This document shows, piece after piece, positions 27,644-35,910 of a DNA stretch of 64,000 nt; position 1 is the stretch's first letter, and every line of letters begins with the position of its first letter. The position numbers were made by a program, and so were the translations under genes. The stretch covers positions 1 through 64,000 of the forward strand of contig JAHLWP010000012.1 of NCBI GenBank assembly GCA_019057865.1, read 5' to 3'. The notes beneath the pieces are model-generated. The model saw only the letters and a list, made by a program, of their open reading frames with translations. It did not search any database and was not told where the DNA came from. The DNA comes from Promethearchaeota archaeon (GTDB lineage: Archaea; Asgardarchaeota; Lokiarchaeia; Sigyniarchaeales; SOKP01).

Positions 27644-28360
27644 ATGCCCAATAGAAAAGAAAAAGAAATAACTAGAATACAAGAGCTTGAAAGCATAAAT
27701 TTAGCGAGAGAAGAAGATAGAGATCTTGTAGTACAAATGAAGAAAGAGGTTGAGAAAGATAATGAGCTATTAGCTTTTCAAATAAATCAAGAATTAAGAA
27801 AAAATAATATTAAATCTATTGATGTTGTGGGAGCTATTGGCGCGGGTAAAACTGCAATATTAGAAAAAATTGTTGAAATTATCGCTTCTAAATATAGAAT
27901 CTTAGTAATATGCGGAGATATTACTACAAGAGTTGATGCTGATAGAATACAATCTCATAATGCTGAAACGATTCAAATAAATACTGGTCGTGAATGTGCT
28001 TTAAATGCTTATCATATTTTTCAAATAATTAAAAATAAAGATCTTAAAGATTATGATCTAATATTTATAGAAAATGTAGGGAATTTAATTTGCCCTTCAG
28101 ATTTCATTCTAGGGACAGATAAAAGAATTACTATTGTCTCTATAACAGAAGGAGAATGGGTTATTGAAAAACACCCTATGCTATTTAAAATGTCTCAAAT
28201 TGCTATTATAAACAAAATTGACCTTGCTAAGAGATTAGGCACAAATGTAGAAAAAATGATTAATGATGCAAAAAAAATTAATCCTAACATTGAAGTTATA
28301 ACTACAAGTGCTAAAACAGGAGAAAATATAGATAAATTAATTGAAAAATTAGAATTGTAA
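27644..28360 (+). CDS. HypB-like GTPase with an altered metal site (238 aa)
   Basis: HypB proteins are SIMIBI GTPases that deliver nickel to [NiFe] hydrogenases. Here the P-loop is GAIGAGKT (63-70), ENVGNLICPSDF and NKID follow as in HypB, and a helical N-terminal extension contains no His-rich or CxxCGC metal-binding tail. The usual metal-site sequence CHLDA reads CALNA (Cys118 kept, His replaced by Ala119), so nickel handling may be lost or changed. No hydrogenase subunit or other hyp gene is nearby. A beta-helix protein gene follows 24 nt downstream. Confidence 0.8.
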   Translation: MPNRKEKEITRIQELESINLAREEDRDLVVQMKKEVEKDNELLAFQINQELRKNNIKSIDVVGAIGAGKTAILEKIVEIIASKYRILVICGDITTRVDADRIQSHNAETIQINTGRECALNAYHIFQIIKNKDLKDYDLIFIENVGNLICPSDFILGTDKRITIVSITEGEWVIEKHPMLFKMSQIAIINKIDLAKRLGTNVEKMINDAKKINPNIEVITTSAKTGENIDKLIEKLEL

Positions 28361-28383
28361 TAATTTATTGACGATAAAAAAAA

Positions 28384-28806
28384 ATGAATAAAGAATTAGA
28401 AGAAATAGAAGAATTAGTTAATGAAATAGAAGTAGACATTATTAAACTCCAAAATTTATTTTCTAACTTTATAAAACAACATTTAAAAGGGCTTATTATT
28501 GAAAACTATATAGGAGAATACCCTACATTCATGGAACCTGTAATTCTTGGAGAAAAAGTCGTAATTGGAGATGATGTACTTATAGGACCTTATGTTTATA
28601 TTGGAAAAAATTCTGAAATTGGTAATTATGTAGAGTTATCTAACACGATTATTTTTGATAACGTTAAAGTAGGAGACAACATCAAATTGGATAATTGTAT
28701 TATTGCAAAGGATTGTAAACTTAATTTTAATAATTCAAATATAAAAAATTGTATATTAAAAGGAATTGCCAATTCAGAGAAAGAAGTATTAAAAATTTAC
28801 TTTTAA
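28384..28806 (+). CDS. Left-handed beta-helix (hexapeptide repeat) protein (140 aa)
   Basis: After a short acidic helical N-terminus (EELEEIEELVNEIEVD-like), the sequence shows hexapeptide-type repeats: PVILGEKVVIGDDVLIGPYVYIG, SEIGNYVELSNTIIF, VKVGDNIKLDNCIIAKDC. This is the left-handed parallel beta-helix of sugar-nucleotide and acyl transferases (GlmU-like C-terminal domains), but no nucleotidyltransferase domain is fused. It follows the HypB-like gene by 24 nt and precedes a methyltransferase by 22 nt, so these three may be one transcript. A trimeric scaffold or acyltransferase role is possible. Confidence 0.7.
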   Translation: MNKELEEIEELVNEIEVDIIKLQNLFSNFIKQHLKGLIIENYIGEYPTFMEPVILGEKVVIGDDVLIGPYVYIGKNSEIGNYVELSNTIIFDNVKVGDNIKLDNCIIAKDCKLNFNNSNIKNCILKGIANSEKEVLKIYF

Positions 28807-28828
28807 ATTTCAGCTTGATGGAATTAAC

Positions 28829-29644
28829 TTGAAGAATAAAAAATATTTTGAAACCAATTTAAAAAGATGGAACGAACTAGTAGATATAAATCTTGAATCA
28901 GAGTGGTATGATTTCAAAGGATTTTTGGAAGGCAAAGAATCCCTACTTCCGATAGAAATTAAAGAACTTGGAGATGTAAATGGAAAATCATTGCTTCATT
29001 TACAATGCCACTTTGGAATGGATACTCTTTCTTGGGCAAGGAAGGGTGCAAAAGTAACAGGAGTTGATTTTTCAGATAAAGCGATTGAATTAGCAAAACA
29101 ATTAAGTAAAGAATTAAATATACCCGCAAAATTTATTCAATCTAATGTTTATGATAAACCAAATATACTTAAAGAGAAGTTTGATATTGTTTTCACTTCT
29201 TATGGAGTCCTTTGCTGGCTACCAGATTTAGTAAAATGGGCAGATGTTATAAATTATTACCTAAAGCCTGGAGGTACTTTCTATATTATTGAAGGCCATC
29301 CTTTTGGATCGTTAATTGATGAAAAATTTAGAAAAGGTTTCCAAGTAGGTTATGATTATTTTACAGAAGGAAAACCTACTCAGTGGGACGAGGATGGAAC
29401 TTATGGTGACCCTAATGCAAAATTAAAACACATAACTAATTATCAGTGGGATCACACAATGAGCGATATCATAAACGCTTTATTGAGTGTAAATTTAGAA
29501 ATAGAATTTTTTCATGAATTTCCGTTTACATTTCATAATTTACACCCAGATTTGAAACGAAGAGATGATGGATATTGGGAGTTCCAAAACTTAGAATTTT
29601 CAGTTCCTATGATGTTTTCAATTAAAGCACAGAAGAAATTATAA
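28829..29644 (+). CDS. Class I SAM-dependent methyltransferase (271 aa)
   Basis: The SAM-binding domain is visible: LLHLQCHFGMDTLSWARKGAKVTGVDFS (motif I region near 56-83), FDIVFTSYGVLCWLPDL (motif II/III), and LKPGGTFYIIEGH. The C-terminal part carries HPDLKRRDDGYWEF. This pattern matches a widespread group of uncharacterised small-molecule methyltransferases. It starts at TTG 28829 with GATGGAATT upstream; no ATG is better placed. The substrate is unknown. It follows the beta-helix protein gene closely. Confidence 0.83.
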   Translation: MKNKKYFETNLKRWNELVDINLESEWYDFKGFLEGKESLLPIEIKELGDVNGKSLLHLQCHFGMDTLSWARKGAKVTGVDFSDKAIELAKQLSKELNIPAKFIQSNVYDKPNILKEKFDIVFTSYGVLCWLPDLVKWADVINYYLKPGGTFYIIEGHPFGSLIDEKFRKGFQVGYDYFTEGKPTQWDEDGTYGDPNAKLKHITNYQWDHTMSDIINALLSVNLEIEFFHEFPFTFHNLHPDLKRRDDGYWEFQNLEFSVPMMFSIKAQKKL

Positions 29645-29873
29645 AATAATAACTCTATAAGAATATTATCATTAATTTCATATTATTATTCTAGATATTA
29701 TACTCCTAATTTCTTTTTTATTCTTAATGACTTTGGAGCAGAGATCTGAATTCGAGCATCTATAAATCTTAATTTAGATTTATTTTTTAGTAATAGATTA
29801 GAATCTTCGTGAAAGCACACTTTTACGAATATTCATATTATCGGTGATAATATTTATTACAATATATTAATCA

Positions 29874-30737
29874 TTACTTATTTTGAATATCTCTTCTTTT
29901 AAAGATAATGACTGAGAGTAGAATAGGCATAATCGAGAGTATCAATACAATCACTGAAAAAGAATAGATAAATGAGCCAATATTTGGGTCACTAGGAATC
30001 CCTCCTTTTACAAATATTCCTGCTTCTCCTCCTGAAATAAACCCTAGAACGATATTAACATGATGGGACAAAGAGATATTATTAAGAACGTTAGCAGTGT
30101 TTTTTGGTAGATAAATAGTTAGGAAATCGAGAATCATCCATAAAATAAGAAAGATGATTGTTCCAAGACTAGCCATAGAGGGTCTTTTACTTAAAACAGA
30201 AAAGAGTACTGCAATTGAAGTATAAACAATAGCATAAAATAATATAACAGCAAGATACCCTACTAAAATGTTTACATCAGCGATCCCAATACCAATAAGT
30301 ATGAAAGATAACACCATCACGAGGAAATTTAAAGTTAGGAGTGGTAAAAATATAACCATAAATGAGAATAATTTTCCTATTATTATTTCCCATCGGTGTA
30401 AAGGTTTTGAAATTAAAAGTGTAAGCATTCCTCTCTCTTTTTCTCCAGCTATAAAATCGCTACTATGTAATACAGCTACCAAAGCTATTGGAAAGGTTGT
30501 TATATCAATGAAGGACATCATGCAGATCGTGGGATTAATTTCGGTAAGCGGTTCTGGAAACATTGCAGTCATCTGTTCAAGGATACTTGGATCTTCATAC
30601 ATCATCCAGGAAAACCATATGTTCAGTACAACGGGTAATATTAACAAAACAAGGTATATGATAAATCTCCTTGATAATACAGTATCTCTTATCTCCCGTT
30701 TAATAATTATTTCTAATGCCATTTTAGTTCCAATCAC
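29874..30737 (-). CDS. ABC-2 type transporter permease (287 aa)
   Basis: The membrane subunit of an ABC exporter. It has about six transmembrane segments, starting with FIIYLVLLILPVVLNIWFSWM near residues 24-44. Between the first two spans is a large loop, and the GEKERGMLTLLISKPLHRWEIIIGKL motif typical of NatB/CcmB-like ABC-2 permeases is present. Its start overlaps the end of the ATPase gene by 14 nt, so the two are translationally coupled. Substrate is unknown; such pairs export ions, lipids or antibiotics. Confidence 0.87.
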   Translation of the reverse strand: MIGTKMALEIIIKREIRDTVLSRRFIIYLVLLILPVVLNIWFSWMMYEDPSILEQMTAMFPEPLTEINPTICMMSFIDITTFPIALVAVLHSSDFIAGEKERGMLTLLISKPLHRWEIIIGKLFSFMVIFLPLLTLNFLVMVLSFILIGIGIADVNILVGYLAVILFYAIVYTSIAVLFSVLSKRPSMASLGTIIFLILWMILDFLTIYLPKNTANVLNNISLSHHVNIVLGFISGGEAGIFVKGGIPSDPNIGSFIYSFSVIVLILSIMPILLSVIIFKRRDIQNK

Positions 30738-31452
30738 CTTTGATAGTATTTTTATAGATTTCTTCTAAACTTCCTGAAATATCTTTTAAAACAACTTTCG
30801 TTATAATTTTACCTTTCTCAATAATTGCGACAATATCACTTATTTTTTCAGTTATAGGAAGCATGTGAGTTGTAATTAAAATTGTATTTCCTTTTCTAGC
30901 ATAATCAGAAATCATTTCTAAGACTTTTTCACGGGCTAGTGGATCTAAATCGGATGTAGGCTCGTCTAAAAATACAACTTCAGGATCTGCAACAAAAGCT
31001 TGAGCAATTGCTAATCGTTGCTTCATTCCTGCTGAATAAGTTTCTATTTTTGAATTACCTCTCTCTGACAACCCAACTTTCTTAATAAAAGTGCTGGCTT
31101 TCTTTTTAGCTTCAAGTTTTTCAACCCCTCCAAGTTCTGCCATATATTGCAAAAATCTAAATCCACTCATGTTTTTATAAAAACCAGAGTCTTCAGGCAG
31201 ATATCCTATCTTTTCACGTGCTTTTAGAGGGTCTTTTAGGATGTCTTTACCTAAAATCTTAGCTGATCCTGATGTTGGTTTTAAAGCACAAATTAACATT
31301 TCAATTAATGTAGTTTTTCCAGCTCCATTTGGTCCAACTAGACCACATATTTCTCCTTTCTTAACTTTTAAATTCAAATTATTAACAGCAATAAAATCAT
31401 TGAATTTTTTAGTTAAGTTGTTCGTTATTATAGCATATTCCATTTTAGACAT
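30724..31452 (-). CDS. ABC transporter ATP-binding protein (242 aa)
   Basis: The ATPase partner of the downstream ABC-2 permease. Walker A GPNGAGKTTLIEML (about 39-52), signature YSAGMKQRLAIAQAF, and Walker B VVFLDEPTSDLDPLARE with the following H-loop TTHMLP are all intact. Length and architecture are those of exporter ATPases of the CcmA/NatA type. The gene overlaps the permease gene by 14 nt. It should be a functional ATPase. Confidence 0.92.
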   Translation of the reverse strand: MSKMEYAIITNNLTKKFNDFIAVNNLNLKVKKGEICGLVGPNGAGKTTLIEMLICALKPTSGSAKILGKDILKDPLKAREKIGYLPEDSGFYKNMSGFRFLQYMAELGGVEKLEAKKKASTFIKKVGLSERGNSKIETYSAGMKQRLAIAQAFVADPEVVFLDEPTSDLDPLAREKVLEMISDYARKGNTILITTHMLPITEKISDIVAIIEKGKIITKVVLKDISGSLEEIYKNTIKGDWN

Positions 31453-31517
31453 TTAAATAAAATATTATACAACCCTTTTAAAATTAATTGAGATTTTAAT
31501 TAAAAATTGGAAAAGAA

Positions 31518-32387
31518 TTAATTTCTATTATGTAGATGTTTTTTCTCTTTTTCAATCTTAATTAGTAATTTTCCAGCTGTTTTATGGCTCATTAATTGTA
31601 AATATGATAATAACCACCACCATCGTGGCACAAATACTTCTCTTTTATATTTGCGTGATGCTTTCATAACACGTTCAGCAACATCCCTAGCTTCAACATA
31701 TTGATATATGAACCCTCTTTTTTGATATTTTCTTGCCCATTCCTTCATTTTTGGTGTAGAATCCCAAAATTTAGTTTTAGCAGGAGCGGAACAGATGGTT
31801 ATTACTTGAATATTATGATTTTGCATTCGATATTCTAATCGAACTGAATCTGCTAAACCTACTACAGCATGTTTACTCATGCTATATGCTGCTAAATTGG
31901 GAATACCCGTTTTTCCTGCTGAGCTTGCTGAGAAAATCAATTGACCTTCACGTCTTTCAGGATATTTTTTTGTTGGTGCTGGTCGTCCAATATAAGGAAG
32001 TGCTTCTTGAAGAACCAACCACATTCCATCAGTATTGATAGACATTATCTTGCGATACTCTTCAAAAGAGCCTTGATTTGTAATTGAACAGGTACTTCCT
32101 ATTCCTGCATTATTAAATAAAATATCGATATATTTTTCCTTATCTCCAATCTTTTTAATTCCAGATTCTATTTGTTCTTTATTAGTAACATCAAATACCA
32201 TCTTTTCGACGTATTCAGCACCTAAATTTTTAATTTCTTCTGTTAATGCATCTAATGTAGGACCAGGAAGATCTAATAAATACATTTTCATCCCTAAGGG
32301 TGCAAAAAGCCTACATACTTCACTGCCAATATCACCACTAGCCCCTGTTATTACGAATACTTTTCCTTTATACCATTTCTTTTTCAT
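31518..32387 (-). CDS. Short-chain dehydrogenase/reductase (289 aa)
   Basis: A classical SDR with ITGASGDIGSEV (about residues 13-24), NNAG in LFNNAGIGST, a catalytic serine in FSASSAGKTG and YSMSK as YxxxK. The C-terminal part is enriched in basic and aromatic residues (RKYKREVFVPRWWWLLSYLQLM), resembling SDRs that associate with membranes or act on lipophilic substrates. It lies 18 nt downstream of a small cyclophilin-like gene on the same strand. It is only distantly related to the SDR pair at 22555-24204. Confidence 0.86.
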   Translation of the reverse strand: MKKKWYKGKVFVITGASGDIGSEVCRLFAPLGMKMYLLDLPGPTLDALTEEIKNLGAEYVEKMVFDVTNKEQIESGIKKIGDKEKYIDILFNNAGIGSTCSITNQGSFEEYRKIMSINTDGMWLVLQEALPYIGRPAPTKKYPERREGQLIFSASSAGKTGIPNLAAYSMSKHAVVGLADSVRLEYRMQNHNIQVITICSAPAKTKFWDSTPKMKEWARKYQKRGFIYQYVEARDVAERVMKASRKYKREVFVPRWWWLLSYLQLMSHKTAGKLLIKIEKEKKHLHNRN

Positions 32388-32405
32388 ATTTAGAATTCTT
32401 CCTCG

Positions 32406-32798
32406 TTAATCTCCTTTTTTTACTATACCTGAAAAAGAAGAAAATTGTTTAAAAACACTTACATCTCCTTCAATTTTAGCAAAAATATTTACTGGAGATG
32501 CTGCTTTTGGTTTATCAGATGTACTTGCTGGGGTTCTTCCAAAAAATATACAAAAACCAGTTCCACTTGGCCAATATCCAATATCTCCAATTTCACATTC
32601 AATTTGAGAGTTTTCCTCTTCAAGTTTTACTGGAATAGGACCATATAATTCTTCACCCCATCTTGCCAAATCTAATTCTAAGGGAAGACTATCCCAGATC
32701 GCTTTACATGTTTCAGGATTCTTTTCAAGTAATAATTTAGCTTTAACTTTTCCTATTTTTTCATTTTCAATGATTAAATAATCCATGAAGTAAATCAC
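32406..32798 (-). CDS. Cyclophilin-like fold protein (TM1367/DUF3830-like, 130 aa)
   Basis: The sequence resembles the small cyclophilin-like beta-barrel proteins of prokaryotes (TM1367 type). NPETCKAIWDSLPLELDLARWGEELYGPIPV and GDIGYWPSGTGFCIFFGRTPAS are the family blocks. It lacks the arginine and aromatic residues expected of an active peptidyl-prolyl isomerase, so catalytic activity is doubtful. A start at Met5 (32786) is equally likely. It shares an operon with the SDR gene downstream. Role unknown. Confidence 0.75.
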   Translation of the reverse strand: MIYFMDYLIIENEKIGKVKAKLLLEKNPETCKAIWDSLPLELDLARWGEELYGPIPVKLEEENSQIECEIGDIGYWPSGTGFCIFFGRTPASTSDKPKAASPVNIFAKIEGDVSVFKQFSSFSGIVKKGD

Positions 32799-32908
32799 AT
32801 TTTTCTAATTGAATTATACTAACTTTTATTGATTTTAAAGATTTAATTATCAAAGATATAAAAATTTTTATTCTTATGAAAAACAAATAAGATTCTTAGC
32901 TATCATCA

Positions 32909-33739
32909 ATGATTTTAGAAAAAACTGTAGAATTAGTAAAAAAAATCTATAAATATCATAAGATTGTCCCTCCTAAAATTACAAAAGTGATTATCGGATT
33001 AGGTTATACAGGAGTAGAAACAACATCTTATTCTTATGAACCATTCTTAGGTTTAGCTTATACTTTACCAAGAGTAATTAAAAAAACTGATTGTAATAAA
33101 ATTAATTTTGCGGGATCTCTTACCGATAGATCTTTACTAGAAGTATTACAATGGTCATATGAGCCACCAAGCTTAAAAAAAATTATTGGAATAGCTACAT
33201 TGAACGCAGTGTCTCAACATATATTTCAAATTGCTAAGGATAATGATTGGGGTAATCCATATATTAGAATCAAAGAAAATCTTATAGACTATCTAAAAAT
33301 CGAAAAAAATACAAAAGTAACGTTTATTGGATTTGTAAAGCCGATGATCCAGAAGATAAGGAGAATTACACCAAATATCCTAATTATTGAAGACAATCCT
33401 TCTATCTCTACAAGTTTTAATAATTGCATTATCAAGAATGATATTAAGCAGTTAGATAAAAAGGAATTATCCACGGATATTCTATTTTGTACTGGTACAG
33501 CGTTAATAAATGATACATTTGAGGAGATCTTAGAATTATTTAAAAGAAATGTTCGTTGTATCTCAATTATTGGTCCTAGCGCTAGTATGATTCCTGATAT
33601 CTTATTTGATTATGGTATTGATATTGTAGGAGGAATGAAAATTATAGATTCAGAGGCTACTATGATGGTTATCCAAGAAGGAGGAGGAACAAAATTATTT
33701 AAGAAATTTGGAATTAAATATAACTTAATTCCAGAATAA
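32909..33739 (+). CDS. DUF364/DUF4213 family protein, putative heavy-metal chelation (276 aa)
   Basis: Matches the DUF4213-DUF364 architecture: an N-terminal part with KVIIGLGYTGVETTSYSYEP, then a Rossmann-like C-terminal domain with GFVKPMIQKIRR, FCTGTALINDTFEEIL and IIGPSASMIPDILFDYGIDIVGGMKI. Members are described as putative metal-chelation proteins related to molybdenum or tungsten cofactor handling and are common in AOR-containing anaerobes. Two AORs are encoded in this window, but not adjacent. Divergent from the cyclophilin-like gene. Confidence 0.75.
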   Translation: MILEKTVELVKKIYKYHKIVPPKITKVIIGLGYTGVETTSYSYEPFLGLAYTLPRVIKKTDCNKINFAGSLTDRSLLEVLQWSYEPPSLKKIIGIATLNAVSQHIFQIAKDNDWGNPYIRIKENLIDYLKIEKNTKVTFIGFVKPMIQKIRRITPNILIIEDNPSISTSFNNCIIKNDIKQLDKKELSTDILFCTGTALINDTFEEILELFKRNVRCISIIGPSASMIPDILFDYGIDIVGGMKIIDSEATMMVIQEGGGTKLFKKFGIKYNLIPE

Positions 33740-33877
33740 TGGTTTTCTTTAAATTAAAAGAAAATTTTGCGATAGGTAAATTTTAATAATTAGATAACTG
33801 AAAACTAATTAATTTAAGAAAATTGAAATATATCAGAAAAAATAAAAAACATAGCTCATTTTATCAATTTGGTTAAA

Positions 33878-34402
33878 ATGTCTGACTTAATATACGTTTT
33901 CAAGCTCATAGTTATTGGTCCTGGTGCTGTAGGAAAAACAAGTATTATAAATAGATTTGTAAAGGATGAATTTGTTTTAAAATATAAATTAACTATTGGA
34001 ACAGATTTTATATCAAAAACCATTGAATACAAACCGAATAAAAAAGCAAAACTGCAAATTTGGGATATTGGGGGTCAAGAAAGATTTAAATTCTTGCGTA
34101 GAAGTTTTTATGATGGTGCTAACGGAGCATTTTTGGTTTTTGATCTTTCAAGAGGACATACATATAAAGAAACAAAGACATGGCTTTCTGAAATGAATCA
34201 AATTATGGAAAAGAAAATACCTTTCATATTAGTAGGAAATAAATCTGATTTAATTGAGGAAATTGGTGAATTAATCGATCGAAATGAAGTAGAAATGTTT
34301 GTTAAAGAAGAAAAAAGTATTTACATAGAAACTTCAGCAAAGACAGGAGATAATGTTGAACAGGCTTTCATTGAATTAACTCAAAGAATGATTAAAAAAT
34401 AA
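33878..34402 (+). CDS. Rab/Ras-like small GTPase (174 aa)
   Basis: A eukaryotic-signature small GTPase. From ATG 33878: P-loop GPGAVGKT (14-21), switch I region with Thr in LTIGTDF, G3 WDIGGQERF (62-70), G4 NKSD (121-124) and G5 ETSAK (151-155). All nucleotide-binding motifs are intact, and the DxGGQERF form retains the catalytic glutamine of Rab/Arf-like proteins. The C-terminus (QRMIKK) lacks a prenylatable cysteine, so membrane association must come another way. An in-frame TTG at 33869 would add three residues. Regulators (GAP, GEF) are not nearby. Confidence 0.93.
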   Translation: MSDLIYVFKLIVIGPGAVGKTSIINRFVKDEFVLKYKLTIGTDFISKTIEYKPNKKAKLQIWDIGGQERFKFLRRSFYDGANGAFLVFDLSRGHTYKETKTWLSEMNQIMEKKIPFILVGNKSDLIEEIGELIDRNEVEMFVKEEKSIYIETSAKTGDNVEQAFIELTQRMIKK

Positions 34403-34433
34403 TACTTATCTATCTGTGATAAAGGTAATTAAA

Positions 34434-34447
34434 AAGATTTAAAAACG
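34434..34447 (+). promoter_or_regulatory. Possible BRE/TATA element before the carboxypeptidase gene
   Basis: AAAAAGA followed by TTTAAAAA lies about 30-45 nt before ATG 34478. The spacing is right for an archaeal promoter, but the AT-rich background makes the call weak. Confidence 0.25.
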
Positions 34448-34477
34448 AAATTTACTGAATTTTTTAGGGTGAAAAAA

Positions 34478-35845
34478 ATGGAACTTATAGAGATCTTAAA
34501 CCAAATCCCTGAATATAAAGAATTCATGACAATTGCTGAATTAGACGATTCTAGTAAAAAGTTAGCGAAATTATTTGACTATGTAGACTTGAAAGAAATT
34601 GGTAAATCAAGAGAAGGAAGAACAATAAATTGCCTAAAAATTGGAGAGGGAAAAGAAAATGTGCTTCTCTTTGCATTCCCACATCCCAATGAACCTATTG
34701 GAAGCATGAGCTTGGAGTTCTTATCATGGTTTTTAGCAGAAAATCCTGAATTTACGAAAGAAACCGGTTATACATGGTATTTAATTAAAGCAATTGATAT
34801 AGATGGAGCTTTACTGAATGAAGGATGGTTTAAAGGGGAATTTGATCCTTTTAAATATGCTAAGAATTATTACAGACCCGCAAGTAATGAACAAATTGAG
34901 TGGACTTTTCCCGTCAAGTACAAAAAGCTTGAATTTGAAACTCCACCACCCGAAACTCAAGCTTTAATTTTTTTAATGAAGAAATTAAGACCTAAGTTTG
35001 TATATAGTCTTCATAATTCGGGTTTTGGTGGTGTTTATTTTTATGTTACTCGTGGAGTTGGAAACCTATTTACTGATCTCATTGAATTTGTTAAAAAAGA
35101 AAAATTACCATTACATCTTGGAGAACCTGAAGCACCATATATTAAATCTCTATATGATGCAGTTTTCGAAATCTTTGGTATTCAAGAGATGTATGATTTT
35201 GCTGAAGCTAATGGTGTAGAGAATCCTCAAGAGATTTTACGGTGTGGGACATCCTCATTTGATTATCTTAAAAGAATCACGGGTCATAAAAGCATGACAT
35301 TAGTTTGTGAAATGCCATATTTTTACGATGAAGCTATCGATGATTTATCCCACACAGAATTTGAAAGAAGAGACCTTGTTATAAAATCAATAGATTACAT
35401 GAAAGATGTATATAATCATTCTAAGAAAGTCTTTCGATCAATTAAGAAATATTGTAAAAAGACTACAAGACTTTATAGTGCAGTGGATTATCTAATTAAG
35501 ACTGGTGGAATGATGCTTGAAGTATATATGCAAGATGCCAAAACATCGCCCATGTATGATGGAAAAGCAACAGTATCACAAGCATTTGATTCAAATATCT
35601 CAAGTAGATATTACAGCTTGCTTTCTATATCAATGCTAGCAAGATTATGTCAAGAAGCCTCTTTGAATCATCCCGAAAAGAAAGCAGAGCTTTTGAAAAT
35701 CAAAACTGACTTAGAAAAATGGATTGAAAAAAGAATATACGAGTTATTAAGCCATACAAAATTTGAAGTTATTCCAATCCAAAAACTAGTCCGAGTTCAA
35801 ATTGGAAGTGCTTTTATCACTCTAAAAAACTTATTAAAAAAATAA
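34478..35845 (+). CDS. M14-type zinc carboxypeptidase-like protein (455 aa)
   Basis: The N-terminal domain resembles M14 metallocarboxypeptidases: the zinc-binding HxxE is in FPHPNEPIG (His69, Glu72), the third ligand candidate is His in VYSLHNSGFGG, and a catalytic glutamate may be that in LVCEMPYFYDE. The C-terminal 150 residues are helical and not recognised. I chose ATG 34478 because GGGTGA at 34467-34472 is a good ribosome binding site; the upstream GTG at 34469 overlaps that site. It directly follows the small GTPase gene. The substrate is probably a peptide. Confidence 0.82.
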   Translation: MELIEILNQIPEYKEFMTIAELDDSSKKLAKLFDYVDLKEIGKSREGRTINCLKIGEGKENVLLFAFPHPNEPIGSMSLEFLSWFLAENPEFTKETGYTWYLIKAIDIDGALLNEGWFKGEFDPFKYAKNYYRPASNEQIEWTFPVKYKKLEFETPPPETQALIFLMKKLRPKFVYSLHNSGFGGVYFYVTRGVGNLFTDLIEFVKKEKLPLHLGEPEAPYIKSLYDAVFEIFGIQEMYDFAEANGVENPQEILRCGTSSFDYLKRITGHKSMTLVCEMPYFYDEAIDDLSHTEFERRDLVIKSIDYMKDVYNHSKKVFRSIKKYCKKTTRLYSAVDYLIKTGGMMLEVYMQDAKTSPMYDGKATVSQAFDSNISSRYYSLLSISMLARLCQEASLNHPEKKAELLKIKTDLEKWIEKRIYELLSHTKFEVIPIQKLVRVQIGSAFITLKNLLKK

Positions 35846-35908
35846 GAGCAAAAATATTTTGTTGAGGATGCTTTCATTGAGTTGGTTAACCAAATGATAA
35901 AGGATTAA
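35846..35908 (+). pseudogene. C-terminal remnant of a small GTPase gene
   Basis: Immediately after the carboxypeptidase stop, and in the same frame, the sequence reads EQKYFVEDAFIELVNQMIKD and stops at TAA (35906-35908). This matches the last residues of the Rab-like GTPase at 33878-34402 (VEQAFIELTQRMIKK). At 60 nt it is a relic of a second GTPase gene, or the product of a duplication with deletion, and has no start of its own. Confidence 0.6.
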
Positions 35909-35910
35909 GG

